A stretch of 64,000 nt of DNA from Prostheceraeus crozeri (taxonomy: Eukaryota > Platyhelminthes > Polycladida > Euryleptidae): assembly GCA_907163375.1 (NCBI GenBank), contig CAJQUW010015337.1, forward strand, positions 124,001-188,000. Direction: 5' to 3'. The notes under the pieces were generated by a model. It worked only from the letters and a program-made list of their open reading frames with translations, was not told the DNA's origin and did not search any database. A program made the translations under genes and the position numbers. The first letter of the stretch is position 1. Each line of letters starts with the position of its first letter. This document shows, one piece after another, positions 1 to 12,000 of this stretch.

Positions 1-222
1 CGGTATGTGACTTGTTACTGAGTTATATCCATAACTCGAAATTTTTTGACTTGTCGGTCTTTTTAAATCACTAGTTCTCGAGATTTGAAAAACATGTGAT
101 GAAATAATAAGATGAGAGTAAAGGGAAGAGGTATGAAATTTCAATCAGCTCTTCAAATTTCCTGAAATTTTCACATTTTCCGAAATTTTGATCTCCCTGT
201 ACAAGAAAGAGCACACATGCTT

Positions 223-393
223 TTACATATAATTCGATGAAAAGAGTGAACCAGACCAGGATCCTATCTCGTCGAGTAGGAAATGGCGTAAAGCATCGGA
301 TATTGTTGTTACAACGTCCCCATCTGAATTCATGCCATTCAATATGACAAAGCCTTGTAGGGAATTCCGCTCATAGCCTTGAGAGTCAACTTT
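223..393 (-). CDS. Candidate terminal exon of unknown gene
   Basis: An open minus-strand frame of 56 codons plus stop begins after a possible splice acceptor (TTACAG) and ends in TAA. The amino-acid mix is balanced and hydrophilic (for example GYERNSLQGF and TTISDALRHF), unlike most chance frames in this AT-rich DNA. I recognise no domain. No upstream exon could be linked convincingly. It may be the last exon of a host gene lying mainly upstream on the minus strand, or a chance open frame. Confidence 0.18.
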   Translation of the reverse strand, partial: KVDSQGYERNSLQGFVILNGMNSDGDVVTTISDALRHFLLDEIGSWSGSLFSSNYM

Positions 394-417
394 CTGTAAT
401 CTTCCACATGTACTCAT

Positions 418-2165
418 TCAGTTTCATCTTGGTGAAGATCGCTCATTCAATGTGAATGAGAAATCTCTGGCTGACACAGATGAAGAGCAAAAAAACTCAT
501 TTTTATATTGTCTTTCAATCATGAGACAGATCACACGCGGCATCTCCATCTAAGGACCCATACATGCATTTGTGGATCGAATGGAAGAGACGATTTTTAA
601 ACACATATCATGCATTTTCCTATTGGGAAGATACTATAGAAGAAAGCTTTAATGAAGCAGTAAGTCATTGAAGATATAAAGTTCCTCTCAAATGTCAATG
701 CAAGTGACAGTAGCTGCAAATTCCGAGTCCACCCATTGCTCATTTGCCATTTTGTGAGACATGTCGAAGCATAAAATTTTTGCGGGTCATTTGGCATTAT
801 AGCATTTATTTCGGTGCTTCCTTCATCTCGTTTGTTCGCTCCACTCTATCATACCCTCGTTTCTTCGACCATTTTCGTCTCTTGCATCATTCATAATTAG
901 TGAAGAATCCATCACCTCAGGAGATTTTCTTCTCCACCACTATATGCATGTACTATCCTTTCAACCAGAGAACTCGTGCTATCCTCAATACCTATTTTAT
1001 GATATTATGCTCATGATTCGTGACCTTTTTTCACATACTTGATATTTTCCTTTGTTTTCTGTAAGAAGAAATATTTCTCCCTTCCTGAGAAGCACCCTCA
1101 TCTTTGTATGTCAAGAACTCTTTCATTCGTTCTTTTAGTCGCCACCACCTCGAACGCGTCCAGGAGCTCTGCTCTGATCATGCACTTACGTGTCACAAAT
1201 TTGCTTTAATCATGGTTGGAATTTCCTTGTCACTTAATCTGTGTCACCTGATATCGATATAGATACACCTCTTTGTTTGTGGTTCGCCCACGCACTCTTT
1301 ACCCTTCCATTTTCTTCCTATTTATAAGCTCCTTGTGGTTCAGTAATGTCTCTTTCATGGCATTTTCTCAACTTGTCTGCTGCCATTGATAGTACACTAT
1401 AGACCTTTTCGCTTATTTTCTTAACCATCATCACATCATCTGATATTTTAGAAATCAAATTATCAGTGTGATATTTTTGTTGTTTAGATGTTTTATTTGC
1501 TCAGCAGTATACTCAGCTTAGATTGTTAAATTTGCTCAACTGCATTTTGCTTATTAAAACCAAGCCAGCCCTAATTGAAGCTCATGGCATTTTTTTGTCT
1601 GATGAGCACTGAAGTTATTCTCAGAACATATTCGCCAACATTTTATTCATATTTAAGAGCAGTTTTTCATTATTCTAGGGTTAGACAGTGACCAACCTAA
1701 GTACCGCTATCGTAGTACTTCAAATAATATTTTTCTGAGCTCTTAGGATAATTAAGAGAATAATTCTCCTTTCCAAAGACTATTATAAAGTAGATTTGTT
1801 GATAATTAGTTTTGAGGTTCGAGTCTTGCAATACCTTTACTTTTTGCATGACAATCTGATCTAGCGTATATTTCACTTCATTAATTGAAAGTACTTTGTT
1901 TTTTCTAATGTTTTGAAAACTGATCTCAAAAAATGCATGTACAGTACACATGATGAAATAGAAAATTGCCCAGGCTTAAATATTTTAAGCACGACATGCA
2001 ACCGTAGACATTATTTCGCCCTGCAAGGACTAATTGGTGCGGCTCGGAGAAGGTCCAAAATAGCTTATCCTTGTGTTGATTCGATATCTCTGTGCGTCTA
2101 GTTCCTGACACGATGAAAACTGGCTTGTCAGCTGGGAATCGAAGAGCATAGAAGTAGATAATACA
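418..2165. other. No supported gene
   Basis: AT-rich sequence with only short, poorly composed open frames on both strands. I see no transposon domain, RNA gene or strong repeat here. Confidence 0.5.
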
Positions 2166-2372
2166 CTGTGGATGTAAATTGATGTAAATTTGCCTATAGC
2201 AAGGGAAAAATGTGAATGTATTTCTATCACCAAAACATCCATCATAAAATTACTTCAATACGAAATCGCATACAATAGCACAGAATGGTCGTCTTTGAAT
2301 CAAATTACGGCTTCTGCAACAGGAGGCTGAAGCAGACTAACAGGATTATGACATGTGCAAACTCAATTTTCA

Positions 2373-3114
2373 TCTACACCATTTCCACTTTAATTACAGA
2401 ACTCTGCAGTTATATTCAAGAATCCAGCAGATTTATTTCAGCATTTCAAGTTTATATTTCAGATTGAAGCATTTATATTTTTGACAACAGCATTTTAATT
2501 TCAGAGAATTTTTGTGCGTGTGTTTAAATCATTTGTATTTGAGAATGCAACACTTATATTTCAGACTTTGTCATTTCTAATTCAGAAATAGACTTTATAT
2601 TTCAGAAATGATCATTTATAGTTCATTTTTAGTCATTTATATTTCAGAATTCCAGAAAAGACGATATATATTTAAGAAAGTGTCATTTATATTTCAGATT
2701 TGCAGTTTATATTTCAGAAATGATCATTTATAATTCACTTTTAGTCATTTATACTTCAGAATTCCAGAAAAGACGATATATATTTAAGAAAGTGTCATTT
2801 ATATTTCAGATTTGCAGTTTATATTTCAGAAATGATCATTTATAATTCACTTTTAGTCATTTATACTTCAGAATTCCAGAAAAGACGATATATATTTAAG
2901 AAAGTGTCATTTATATTTCAGATTTGCAGTTTATATTTCAGAACCGGTCATTTCAATTTGAGATATCTGCACCTATAATTCAGACGCTAGAAGTAATTCA
3001 GAATACGTCATTTATATTTCAGAAATCCCCATTTCACTTTCAGAATTGGTCACTTGCAATTCAGATGTCAAGTTTTAATTTCAGAAACGGTAAAATATAT
3101 TTCAGAATGCATCA
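2373..3114 (+). repeat. Left arm of inverted repeat
   Basis: 742 bp of TTTATATTTCAGA-like tandem units. It pairs base for base with 3519-4260. In the stretch compared in detail (about 2924-3114) I saw only one base difference from the other arm. Confidence 0.85.
2601..2936 (+). repeat. 112-bp tandem repeat, three copies
   Basis: The word TTCAGAAATGATCATTTATA (first seen at 2601) recurs at 2713 and 2825, exactly 112 bp apart each time. The second and third units are almost the same and the first differs at a few bases. The mirror-image array lies in the right arm. Confidence 0.85.
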
Positions 3115-3518
3115 ATTAAATTTGAGAATGTCAAATTCTTCAGAATTTGTTTCTTTAAATCAGAAGTGGCATTTTCAATAAAATATAAGCTTCTATCACT
3201 TTGTGAGATATTCAATATTCTTTAATTTGATTTTGTAAGATAAAAGATGCGTTTTTTCATCCAGAGATTTTAAATTTAACGCATTGACGCTGTTCGTAAT
3301 AGGAGCAATGCATTCGCGGTGGAATAAATGCATGCATTCGTAATAATGTTGCTTTTGACATTGGTCTCAAACAAATTGCACAATTATCGGACACTTGCAT
3401 TGTCACCAACAGTAATTTTATCAATCATCTGTGTTGGCCAATTTATACCTTAGCCTCCTGCACACTATTCGGATCTTTGTAAGCATTTTCTGACAACTGA
3501 GAAGTGCTTAAATTAAAC

Positions 3519-4260
3519 TGATGCATTCTGAAATATATTTTACCGTTTCTGAAATTAAAACTTGACATCTGAATTGCAAGTGACCAATTCTGAAAGTGAA
3601 ATGGGGATTTCTGAAATATAAATGACGTATTCTGAATTACTTCTGGCGTCTGAATTATAGGTGCAGATATCTCAAATTGAAATGACCGGTTCTGAAATAT
3701 AAACTGCAAATCTGAAATATAAATGACACTTTCTTAAATATATATCGTCTTTTCTGGAATTCTGAAGTATAAATGACTAAAAGTGAATTATAAATGATCA
3801 TTTCTGAAATATAAACTGCAAATCTGAAATATAAATGACACTTTCTTAAATATATATCGTCTTTTCTGGAATTCTGAAGTATAAATGACTAAAAGTGAAT
3901 TATAAATGATCATTTCTGAAATATAAACTGCAAATCTGAAATATAAATGACACTTTCTTAAATATATATCGTCTTTTCTGGAATTCTGAAATATAAATGA
4001 CTAAAAATGAACTATAAATGATCATTTCTGAAATATAAAGTCTATTTCTGAATTAGAAATGACAAAGTCTGAAATATAAGTGTTGCATTCTCAAATACAA
4101 ATGATTTAAACACACGCACAAAAATTCTCTGAAATTAAAATGCTGTTGTCAAAAATATAAATGCTTCAATCTGAAATATAAACTTGAAATGCTGAAATAA
4201 ATCTGCTGGATTCTTGAATATAACTGCAGAGTTCTGTAATTAAAGTGGAAATGGTGTAGA
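3519..4260 (-). repeat. Right arm of inverted repeat
   Basis: Reverse complement of 2373-3114, with the same 112-bp higher-order units in the opposite direction. Confidence 0.85.
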
Positions 4261-4600
4261 GACTTGGAATTCTATACGTTTTCATGAGAAAGTAGTAGTT
4301 GAAGAGGATGTTTTGGTGATAGAAACACACCCAGATTTTTCTCTTGTCATAGGCAAATTTGCATCAATCTACATTTACAGATACTTCAGAATGTGTATTA
4401 GATGACAAGTGTGCGGAAACGTGTTTTTGATAGAGATGCTTGAATTTCTATGCATATTCACATGAGAGTATTTGCAAAAATGATTCGCTTATTGATGGAA
4501 AAAATAAAAATTTGTGTCCTAGCTTATACAAATCTTAATCAATTTGCACTCTACAGGTACCTAGGAAAGTTATCTACAAGACAAGGGTGCATAAGCGCGT
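4258..4600 (+). repeat. Diverged tandem duplication, about 173-bp period
   Basis: 4258-4430 and 4432-4600 share a common order of words: a TTCTATxC-TTCACATGAGA-like start, an AAATTTGCATCAATCTAC-like middle, a CTACAG-type word and a GACAAGxGTGC end. Similarity is roughly 60 percent by eye. The left outer flank of the big inverted repeat (2166-2245) is a third copy, inverted. Confidence 0.5.
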
Positions 4601-4617
4601 ACGCTGGCATACACTGA

Positions 4618-5130
4618 CTGCAATGCTCGACTCGTCGTCTGTAGTTCGCAGTTCACTTCAGCGACTTCTCGTAACTGTCTCGTCGACAAAAGTCGTTCGC
4701 AGTTCGTCTTTGACATTGGTTTTCCATAAATTATGACGGAAAGCGTCGTTAGACCCACATACTGTCGATCGTTGACTTCATTTGGAAATACAGCTGTTAC
4801 TCAGCATGAACTCAATAGAATGCAGAACAATTGTCAATAATCAATCATAATTTATTGCTGTAAAAGATATAATAGCCAATGTTCACAGATAACATCGCGA
4901 ATTCGTCATTGATTCTACAAGTTGTTGACATTCATATTTAAAGATTCCGATCAATGTCTCTGAAATTTGAATAACCACTAGGTGTACATTAACTGAAGTT
5001 CGTAGTTCGCAATTAGTCGTTTGCAGTTCGAAATATGAAATACGACGAACTGGAAGGAATCGAATCAGCGATGAGGTTCGGAGATGTTGAACTGCGAGTT
5101 ACTGAAGACGAACTTCGGACTGCAGCTAAT
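4618..5130. repeat. AGTTCG-rich repetitive stretch
   Basis: Words such as TAGTTCGCAGTTC, GCAGTTCG and the inverted GAACTGCGAGTT recur at 4640-4705 and 4995-5115. The two clusters are partly inverted with respect to each other, as in the ends of a decayed non-autonomous element, but exact ends were not found. Confidence 0.4.
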
Positions 5131-8100
5131 TTACACCAGGCTTGCTGACTACCACGTGCCGTGTAACAAAAATGACGTCTTGACTGCCACAGTTAAACAT
5201 TATACTTCTGGTAGTCGAGCCGTGTTAGAGTTGCGATGACTTCATTCGATTCGCAGTTCAAAATCTTTATTTATCGGTTTCTCCAGGAACAAAGTGCACT
5301 AAAGGCTGGTTTATCCTTTTTCCATGTATGAGTCGGAGATTGCTCCTGAAGACACAGGCGCCTTTGTTTTGCGGTGACATTTCCTTCTTCGAACACATAA
5401 TTATTTGGCAAAATAATTTTGGGAGAAATCAACGCACGTATAACGGATGAAGCATTATAAACCAACTTTAAGATGTGCATTCGACATCATGAAAGTCATA
5501 GACATGGAATCCGCTTGATTGTATTACTATTATTTGAAATTGTTATTGAATGGGATAACAGACAGTTTGAAGTGTCAGCTTTGTATGATTGTCTGGTGAA
5601 CCTTATATGATACATTTGAGTGACATTTAGCAACCATTTTACAAAGGAAATTGTCAAATGACTGATAAGTACGTCAGCGGAAGATCGTGATGTTTTTGAT
5701 TGACTATACAAACCCTGACATAGGTACATTAATATTTGATTATTAGTGTGTCCTCATCCTGACTTATGTTGAGGTATTCTGGCCTGAGTTCTCATGAAAA
5801 ATGTCCTCCTGTCATCATGTAGCTCGTGTTATTTCAATACAATCTTCAGACATTTCATACCGCTTGAATTTCTGCATGTTGTGAATTAAAAGAGGAAGAA
5901 TTAAATTTTCTTTAAAATTCGGAGAAATCATAACATGTCGGTTGGACGCCTTGTTCACACGGAATGCGTGTGAACACTCCGAAATGTTCCGCTTTCACCG
6001 AACTTAGCAATAAAACTTTGTATCAGAAGAGATGGTTTCTCTTTTTAATTCACATTTAATCGGTCATGTGGAGTATCCGCGCAACCGATAGATCGTTATA
6101 TCGTTTCCAATGGCAGTGTTAATTTGTAAGTCCTAATAATCGACAAGCTCAGTCAATTTTACCATTACTACTATTGCTGTGTGCGACTAATTGATCAGGA
6201 ATCCCTTAGTCGCGCAATTATCAATTTAACGATTTACTGCGTCATCACTGATAGCACGATAAATGACCGTGGTTTTACAGTAGTGCTTCTTTTCATTTTA
6301 TGTCTTTTTAAAATTAAAAGAAGCATATCAGAAACTTGGGCTGAGGCACAACTTAATGATTCTATTTACAGTGCTTCAACCAATAGCATTTGTTGATTAC
6401 TACTGGTACAAAAACTTGTGCGAAATGTCAGGAGTGAGTTAAAGGTAGTATTTAATGAAAACCCAAGGAATTAAGTTGAATATGTTAATTGCATATCTTA
6501 AATTACTTCCGAGTAGAGCTACATATTAAGTAAGAAAGTCAGTAATTGTTAAATAGAGAGGTATCGATGTTTCGGTATGCGAACTAGTCCGCAAAAGATT
6601 CTTGTGTACTTTTTGTTTATATAAACAGCGTTTGCTGATTGCTGCTGGTTCACTTGCTGAGATGAAATGTCATTAGTGTGTTAATAAAAGCATTTAGTGA
6701 CTACCCGAAAAAATTAGCTTGATGTGCGAATTGCGCAGTATCTCAAGTATGAAAATGGGAAAATTCAATAATAAATTATGCTCAGTCACAGAAACGCTTT
6801 TGAATTTCAAAATAAATTTTACAATCCACTTTTTTACTTAGCTACAGTGTGCCACGAAAATATCATAGGTCATAATTTTCAAATTGATTTTACTTAGTGA
6901 TGGCTTCATTGAAATATATATATTTTTTTGCATCTGACAATTGATTCTTGAATCGACGTCGTTATTATCAATTATTTCGCAATTGAAAACAATTTAAATG
7001 TGCATCATTATAGATGCTACACAGTGTATAGCATATGCAGTATAAATGAATTGAAGAATTTGTTTGTTTGCCAACTTCCTGAAACACCCATAGCCTAAGG
7101 GAAATCAGTGCATTCCAAACCATCAGTCCTTTCTATGATGCATAGTCGCATTTCTCTGCATCGCCATTGTGTAGGGAAGAAGGAATCAAGAAAGCATTGA
7201 AAAAGCACATTGCTTTTTTGTATAAATTGGAATACTGAACATTGAAGAATTATGCTCGATCATCGCCAACAGTTGATTAGGAGAATGTTATTAATGAAAT
7301 AATCCTGCGATTTGTCAAGTTATGAAACGTGTGTTTGATTCAACGATGACTGAAAATCAAAATGACAGCCAGCACTGAATTAACTGCTGTATTTCATGCA
7401 GCAAAACTGCATATCATTTGCGGCTAACTGTCTCAAACCTTGGAACTACTGATGAAGTTCAATATGCCGCTGTCGAAATTGATAATTAGATAATCAAGCT
7501 ACATATGAAAATGTGCCAATACGTCTGTAGTTTCATTTTGCTTCAAATTATTTTATGGTCCATAAAAATGTAAAATGTAAAAAGGGTGTGACAGAACATC
7601 TATTAGTAAAAAGGAAATAACTTCGGGCAAATTAATAATGCGCATTTTTGGTGACATCTTCAATAAATTCAATATTTCTCTGTAACACCTACACGCTGAT
7701 ACAATGATTTCACTGAGGATGTGTATAAAGATTCTCTGGAGGCTGGTAATTTCAGCATTTACGAAATACGAGGTTGATTTTCGTTCAATCTTTTTTGGTG
7801 TGATCATCTCCAATTTTGTAAACAATAGTTCTTGAAAAATTTAATTGAATTAGTGCCACGATGAGTCATTCAGGAACACAGTTACTGTTTTTTTTTCGAG
7901 ATATTGTTCAATTTGTCGCATTATTTAAACTATAGAAATCCGACCGACACTATAACAATAATAATACATGACTATGACGGACATGTATATTGAAAGCAAT
8001 ATCACGTCGTGCAGTTGTCCTGCGATGAAAATGTCAATTGACGATGCGGCTGCCAATGATTGGCAATGGCTGAGTGCCGGTGCCTTGTCAGTCTGCTTTG

Positions 8101-8220
8101 TAAAGACACAAATTGCTGTTATTTCCCTTCAAATATAAAATACAACTTTCATACAATATAAAATACAAGCTTCAATATATTGCCTTTCGGCAAAAATTTT
8201 CAATTATGGCAAGTTTCAGT
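5131..8220. other. No supported gene; one small hairpin
   Basis: AT-rich sequence without recognisable coding. A perfect 8-bp stem (GTTCACAC/GTGTGAAC, 7-nt loop) lies at 5953-5975. Just before the Penelope-like insertion, 8130-8185 contains a short tandem duplication of an AATATAAAATACAA word. Confidence 0.5.
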
Positions 8221-8232
8221 ATGTTGATTTTT
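8221..8232 (+). repeat. Target-site duplication, left copy
   Basis: ATGTTGATTTTT, identical to 12268-12279 on the other side of the Penelope-like composite. The two copies sit exactly at the points where homology to the element stops. Confidence 0.85.
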
Positions 8233-8633
8233 GAAATAAGTAACTTAGTTGGAGCGACTTTCCATAAGAATTTGATAATCAAAAACGATAGACTTCCACT
8301 GGCCACGCTTGTTCTCGAAGGCAGATACATCAAGAATGAATTTGATAGCAAACTAACTGAACTAAAATCACATCAAATATCCAAAGTCACGCTAAAAGCT
8401 TGCGACAAACGAAATTACGCACATAGAAAGTCAATACTATCTAAAATTTACTTGACACATGATGATACTCATAAATTCTAAAGTAGACAGGCATTTACAA
8501 CTAAAAGTCATTGAAGAATGCACAATACTGAGGCTGGACTAACACAAACGAAGAATGAATAGTCGTTCCTTCTGACAGCAAAGGACAGGTCTCAAACTGC
8601 GGATGGAAACACTCTCCAGGATCGACAAATACA
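8233..8633 (-). repeat. Penelope pseudo-LTR, left copy
   Basis: Identical by eye to 10964-11364 in the same orientation. In element sense it contains the last 30 or so codons of the endonuclease frame and the 3' untranslated tail. The plus-strand open frame here is an antisense shadow. Confidence 0.85.
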
Positions 8634-11082
8634 GCTTAGTGCGGGCGGACTTCAGAACGGAAAATCCTTGCTTATCGGTAGGTAAAATATCCATCTTCTT
8701 TTCACAACTGCACAGGTGTCGGGTTATAGCTGACTGAGGGGCCTTCTTAGACTTCGGTCTTTCATTAGACGAGTACAGCCATTTGGGGATATGCTCGGGT
8801 TGACGCTGTGAAAGGCCACGTTCGCTCTTGCCCACGTAACTTGCTCCGCAAGCACAATTGAACATATAAGTAACCATGGGTTTGTTGGCAAGAGGGACGA
8901 TATCCTTCACCTTATCCGAGCATAAAGTTCTCGTGCGAAAGACAGGAATTGCTTTCAGATGGAAAATTGTCTTCTCAATTTCCTTCCGCATTTCGTTTGC
9001 GATCCTTTCACTTTGATTGCCATAATATTGTATGTCAAAATAAAACCGCTTCTTTTCGACAGTCACAAATTTTTCATATTTTCTCTGAGAATGTTTATCA
9101 ATAAACCACTTTGGGTATCCATTTTTTCTGAGGATTCCATTGATAAAATCGATTTCAGTCTGTAGGGGGTTAGGGCTACACAATGCTTTCGCTCGATAGA
9201 ATAAAGTGGATACCAAGTTTGATTTGTATCTCCTGGGAGAAAATGAACCAAAGTTGTTGTACAGCGAAGTGAACGTATCTTTACGGTAAATTGATGTCGA
9301 TATCGCACCATTATTCTCGAAGTGAAGCCTCAAATCCAGAAAGTGATTTGCTGTTTCACGGGTAAACTCCAATGATGGATGTTGAGCATTGAAAGTTTCA
9401 AAAAGTTCATCACATTTGGCTTTGTCTTCGGCAATTAAAAACGTATCATCAACGTACCGACAATAAAACTTGAAAGAATTCAATGTGGATTCCAGTTTCT
9501 CCTCAATTGATCTCATGAATATCTCACAAAATGATGCGCTCATTGGTGAACCCATCGCGAGGCCATCTTGCTGTGAGTATGTTTTGCCATTGAAAGCAAA
9601 AGAGATATCCTTTGTAAGCGCCGACAACAAAATGCGACAATTTCACTCAGATAGCGGAGAATCATGCAATTTTGGATGAGGCAATCCACTTCTGTAGAGT
9701 CTATCACAAATAATATCCACGGTGTCGTTGACTGGAACATTGGTGAAAAGATTTCTCACATCAAAAGACTCACAGACATCATTGGGACCTAGATTAATTT
9801 GCGTTATCCTCTCCTTAAATTCAAAGGAATCCTTCACACTAAAGGTATTGAAATTCTTCAATAAAGGTTTCAATAAAGTATTGTCAATGAATCTGGATAA
9901 GCTGTGATAAACTGAATTCACCATGGATAACACTGGACGAAGTGGAGTGTTTGGCTTATGAACTTTTGGAAGCCCATAAAGTCTAGGTATAACACAACCT
10001 TTCGGAATAAGATCACAGCAATATGGCGGAAGCTGTCCGTCATCAACGAGTTTTCGTATCAATGTAGCAATGCGCTTTTGATTGTCTTGCTCATTCCAAT
10101 CCATATCTTTGGGAAAATGTTTGAATTTTGTCAAGTCATTTAAAATGGAATCCATCCGCTCAATGTATTGAGATCTTGTCATAATGACGGTTCCATTACC
10201 TTTATCTGGACGTGAAATAACAACAACCTTGTTCCTTTGGAGATTGCGGATAATGCTCAACTTCTTCTTCGCATCTTTAGATTCGGGTAGGTGAACATTA
10301 GAGAGGTCATGAGCATACTTGCGCAAAGATGCTTGAATTCTATTCAACTTTTGTGGATCAATTTCACCCTCACGTTCCAGTTGATATGCGGTATGTTCCA
10401 TGTCGGTGAATACCTGAACCTAGGACCTCGCATACCTAGGAACCTATTCTCTAGGACTCGCATATTGATTAACACCCATGTTCAAGACAGACTTCTCTTC
10501 TTCAGACAGGGTACAGCCACTTACATTGAAAATTGTATTAGAAATCGATGTTGTGCCAAACTTTGAATTCAACAAATATTCCAGTGATGCACGATACTTG
10601 CTTCGTCTGTTCCGGCGTTGATTGGATTGAATATTCCAAAGAAATTTGAACAATCTCATCTGATCAAAAAGAGAAAGTTCTGATTTTGTCTGTGCCAACA
10701 ACTGGGATCGCAATAGTCTCCACTTTTCAATTCTGCGCTCTGTCTCAGAGATATCGGACTGTAGAAAACATTCAATAGATACCTGATTGATTCTGATTTT
10801 TGCCGATAACATGCGCCTCCGTATTGAATCAGTCACTAAGTGATGTTTCAAACACTCCTTGAGAAATATATTCCGTTCTAAGTGATAAGCAATTTTGCCA
10901 GAGTAATTCGCAATGTCGTTCAATATACTTATGAACGTGTGCGAGAAACGCTCCTTCCATTTTGAAATAAGTAACTTAGTTGGAGCGACTTTCCATAAGA
11001 ATTTGATAATCAAAAACGATAGACTTCCACTGGCCACGCTTGTTCTCGAAGGCAGATACATCAAGAATGAATTTGATAGCAA
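8539..11082 (-). pseudogene. PLE polyprotein: RT plus GIY-YIG endonuclease, interrupted
   Basis: One coding region on the minus strand, read in a single frame and interrupted by about two or three stops. From its 5' end: a basic N-terminal region ending in a LSEEEKSVLNMG-type motif seen in PLEs (about 10444-10970). The RT follows with RPDKGNG near 10200, the PRLYGLPKVHKP block, and SFDVRNLFTNVP. Next come QDGLAMGSPMSA and the catalytic YVDD near 9450. The C-terminal GIY-YIG nuclease has TYMFNCACGASYVGK and RQPEH near 8790-8870. RT copies the element RNA and the nuclease nicks the target. All the expected domains are there in normal order. The 5' end of the frame overlaps the right pseudo-LTR. 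As it stands the copy cannot make the whole protein. Confidence 0.88.
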
Positions 11083-11364
11083 ACTAACTGAACTAAAATC
11101 ACATCAAATATCCAAAGTCACGCTAAAAGCTTGCGACAAACGAAATTACGCACATAGAAAGTCAATACTATCTAAAATTTACTTGACACATGATGATACT
11201 CATAAATTCTAAAGTAGACAGGCATTTACAACTAAAAGTCATTGAAGAATGCACAATACTGAGGCTGGACTAACACAAACGAAGAATGAATAGTCGTTCC
11301 TTCTGACAGCAAAGGACAGGTCTCAAACTGCGGATGGAAACACTCTCCAGGATCGACAAATACA
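10964..11364 (-). repeat. Penelope pseudo-LTR, right copy
   Basis: Second direct copy of 8233-8633. In element sense it lies upstream of the coding region, so the upstream repeat would carry the promoter if the family's usual organisation holds. Confidence 0.85.
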
Positions 11365-11373
11365 CCTAATCAC

Positions 11374-12000
11374 CTACAGACTGAAATCGATTTTATCAAT
11401 GGAATCCTCAGAAAAAATGGATACCTAAAGTGGTTTATTGATAAACATTCTCAGAGAAAATATGAAAAATTTGTGACTGTCGAAAAGAAGCGGTTTTATT
11501 TTGACATACAATATTATGGCAATCAAAGTGAAAGGATCGCAAACGAAATGTGGAAGGAAATTGAGAAGACAATTTTCCATCTGAAAGCAATTCCTGTCTT
11601 TCGCACGAGAACTTTATGCTCGGATAAGGTGAAGGATATCGTCCCTCTTGCCAACAAACCCATGGTTACTTATATGTTCAATTGTGCTTGCGGAGCAAGT
11701 TACGTGGGCAAGAGCGAACGTGGCCTTTCACAGCGTCAACCCGAGCATATCCCCAAATGGCTGTACTCGTCTAATGAAAGACCGAAGTCTAAGAAGGCCC
11801 CTCAGTCAGCTATAACCCGACACCTGTGCAGTTGTGAAAAGAAGATGGATATTTTACCTACCGATAAGCAAGGATTTTCCGTTCTGAAGTCCGCCCGCAC
11901 TAAGCTGTATTTGTCGATCCTGGAGAGTGTTTCCATCCGCAGTTTGAGACCTGTCCTTTGCTGTCAGAAGGAACGACTATTCATTCTTCGTTTGTGTTAG
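11374..12000 (+). CDS. PLE C-terminal fragment with GIY-YIG nuclease
   Basis: Open plus-strand frame from the inverted, 5'-truncated copy. It starts inside the linker after RT (TEIDFINGIL) and runs through the complete GIY-YIG region (TYMFNCACGASYVGK, RQPEH) to a natural stop with C-terminal residues FILRLC. It lacks the RT. Compared with the minus-strand body it has only a few substitutions (for example P to L in GYPKW and R to W in EMRKE). No start codon of its own is needed for its origin: it is a truncated reverse-transcription product. Confidence 0.85.
   Translation, partial: LQTEIDFINGILRKNGYLKWFIDKHSQRKYEKFVTVEKKRFYFDIQYYGNQSERIANEMWKEIEKTIFHLKAIPVFRTRTLCSDKVKDIVPLANKPMVTYMFNCACGASYVGKSERGLSQRQPEHIPKWLYSSNERPKSKKAPQSAITRHLCSCEKKMDILPTDKQGFSVLKSARTKLYLSILESVSIRSLRPVLCCQKERLFILRLC

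Larger units (their letters stand above)
2166..4390. repeat. Large foldback-like inverted repeat element
   Basis: Two arms, 2373-3114 and 3519-4260, are reverse complements with constant pairing (coordinate sum 6633) and no net insertion or deletion over 742 bp. They are separated by a 404-bp spacer. Each arm is a run of short units close to TTTATATTTCAGA, including three copies of a 112-bp higher-order unit. Outside the arms, 2166-2245 and 4312-4386 are also inverted copies, but clearly diverged. Long inverted repeats made of subrepeats around a short spacer are the architecture of Foldback-type elements, but no transposase or target-site duplication was found, so that family name is an inference. 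The arms read as long open frames only because the repeat unit is AT-rich and lacks stops in one frame. Confidence 0.8.

Noticed and set aside
2924-3709. Two mirrored open frames starting with MQFIFQNRSFQFEISAP
   Set aside because: They are the two arms of the inverted tandem-repeat array; the frames arise from a stop-poor repeat unit, not from a gene.
8113-8481. Plus-strand open frame with NLVGATFHKNLIIKND
   Set aside because: Antisense of the PLE 3' tail; it recurs wherever that tail occurs (10913-11212 and, inverted, 12058-12297).
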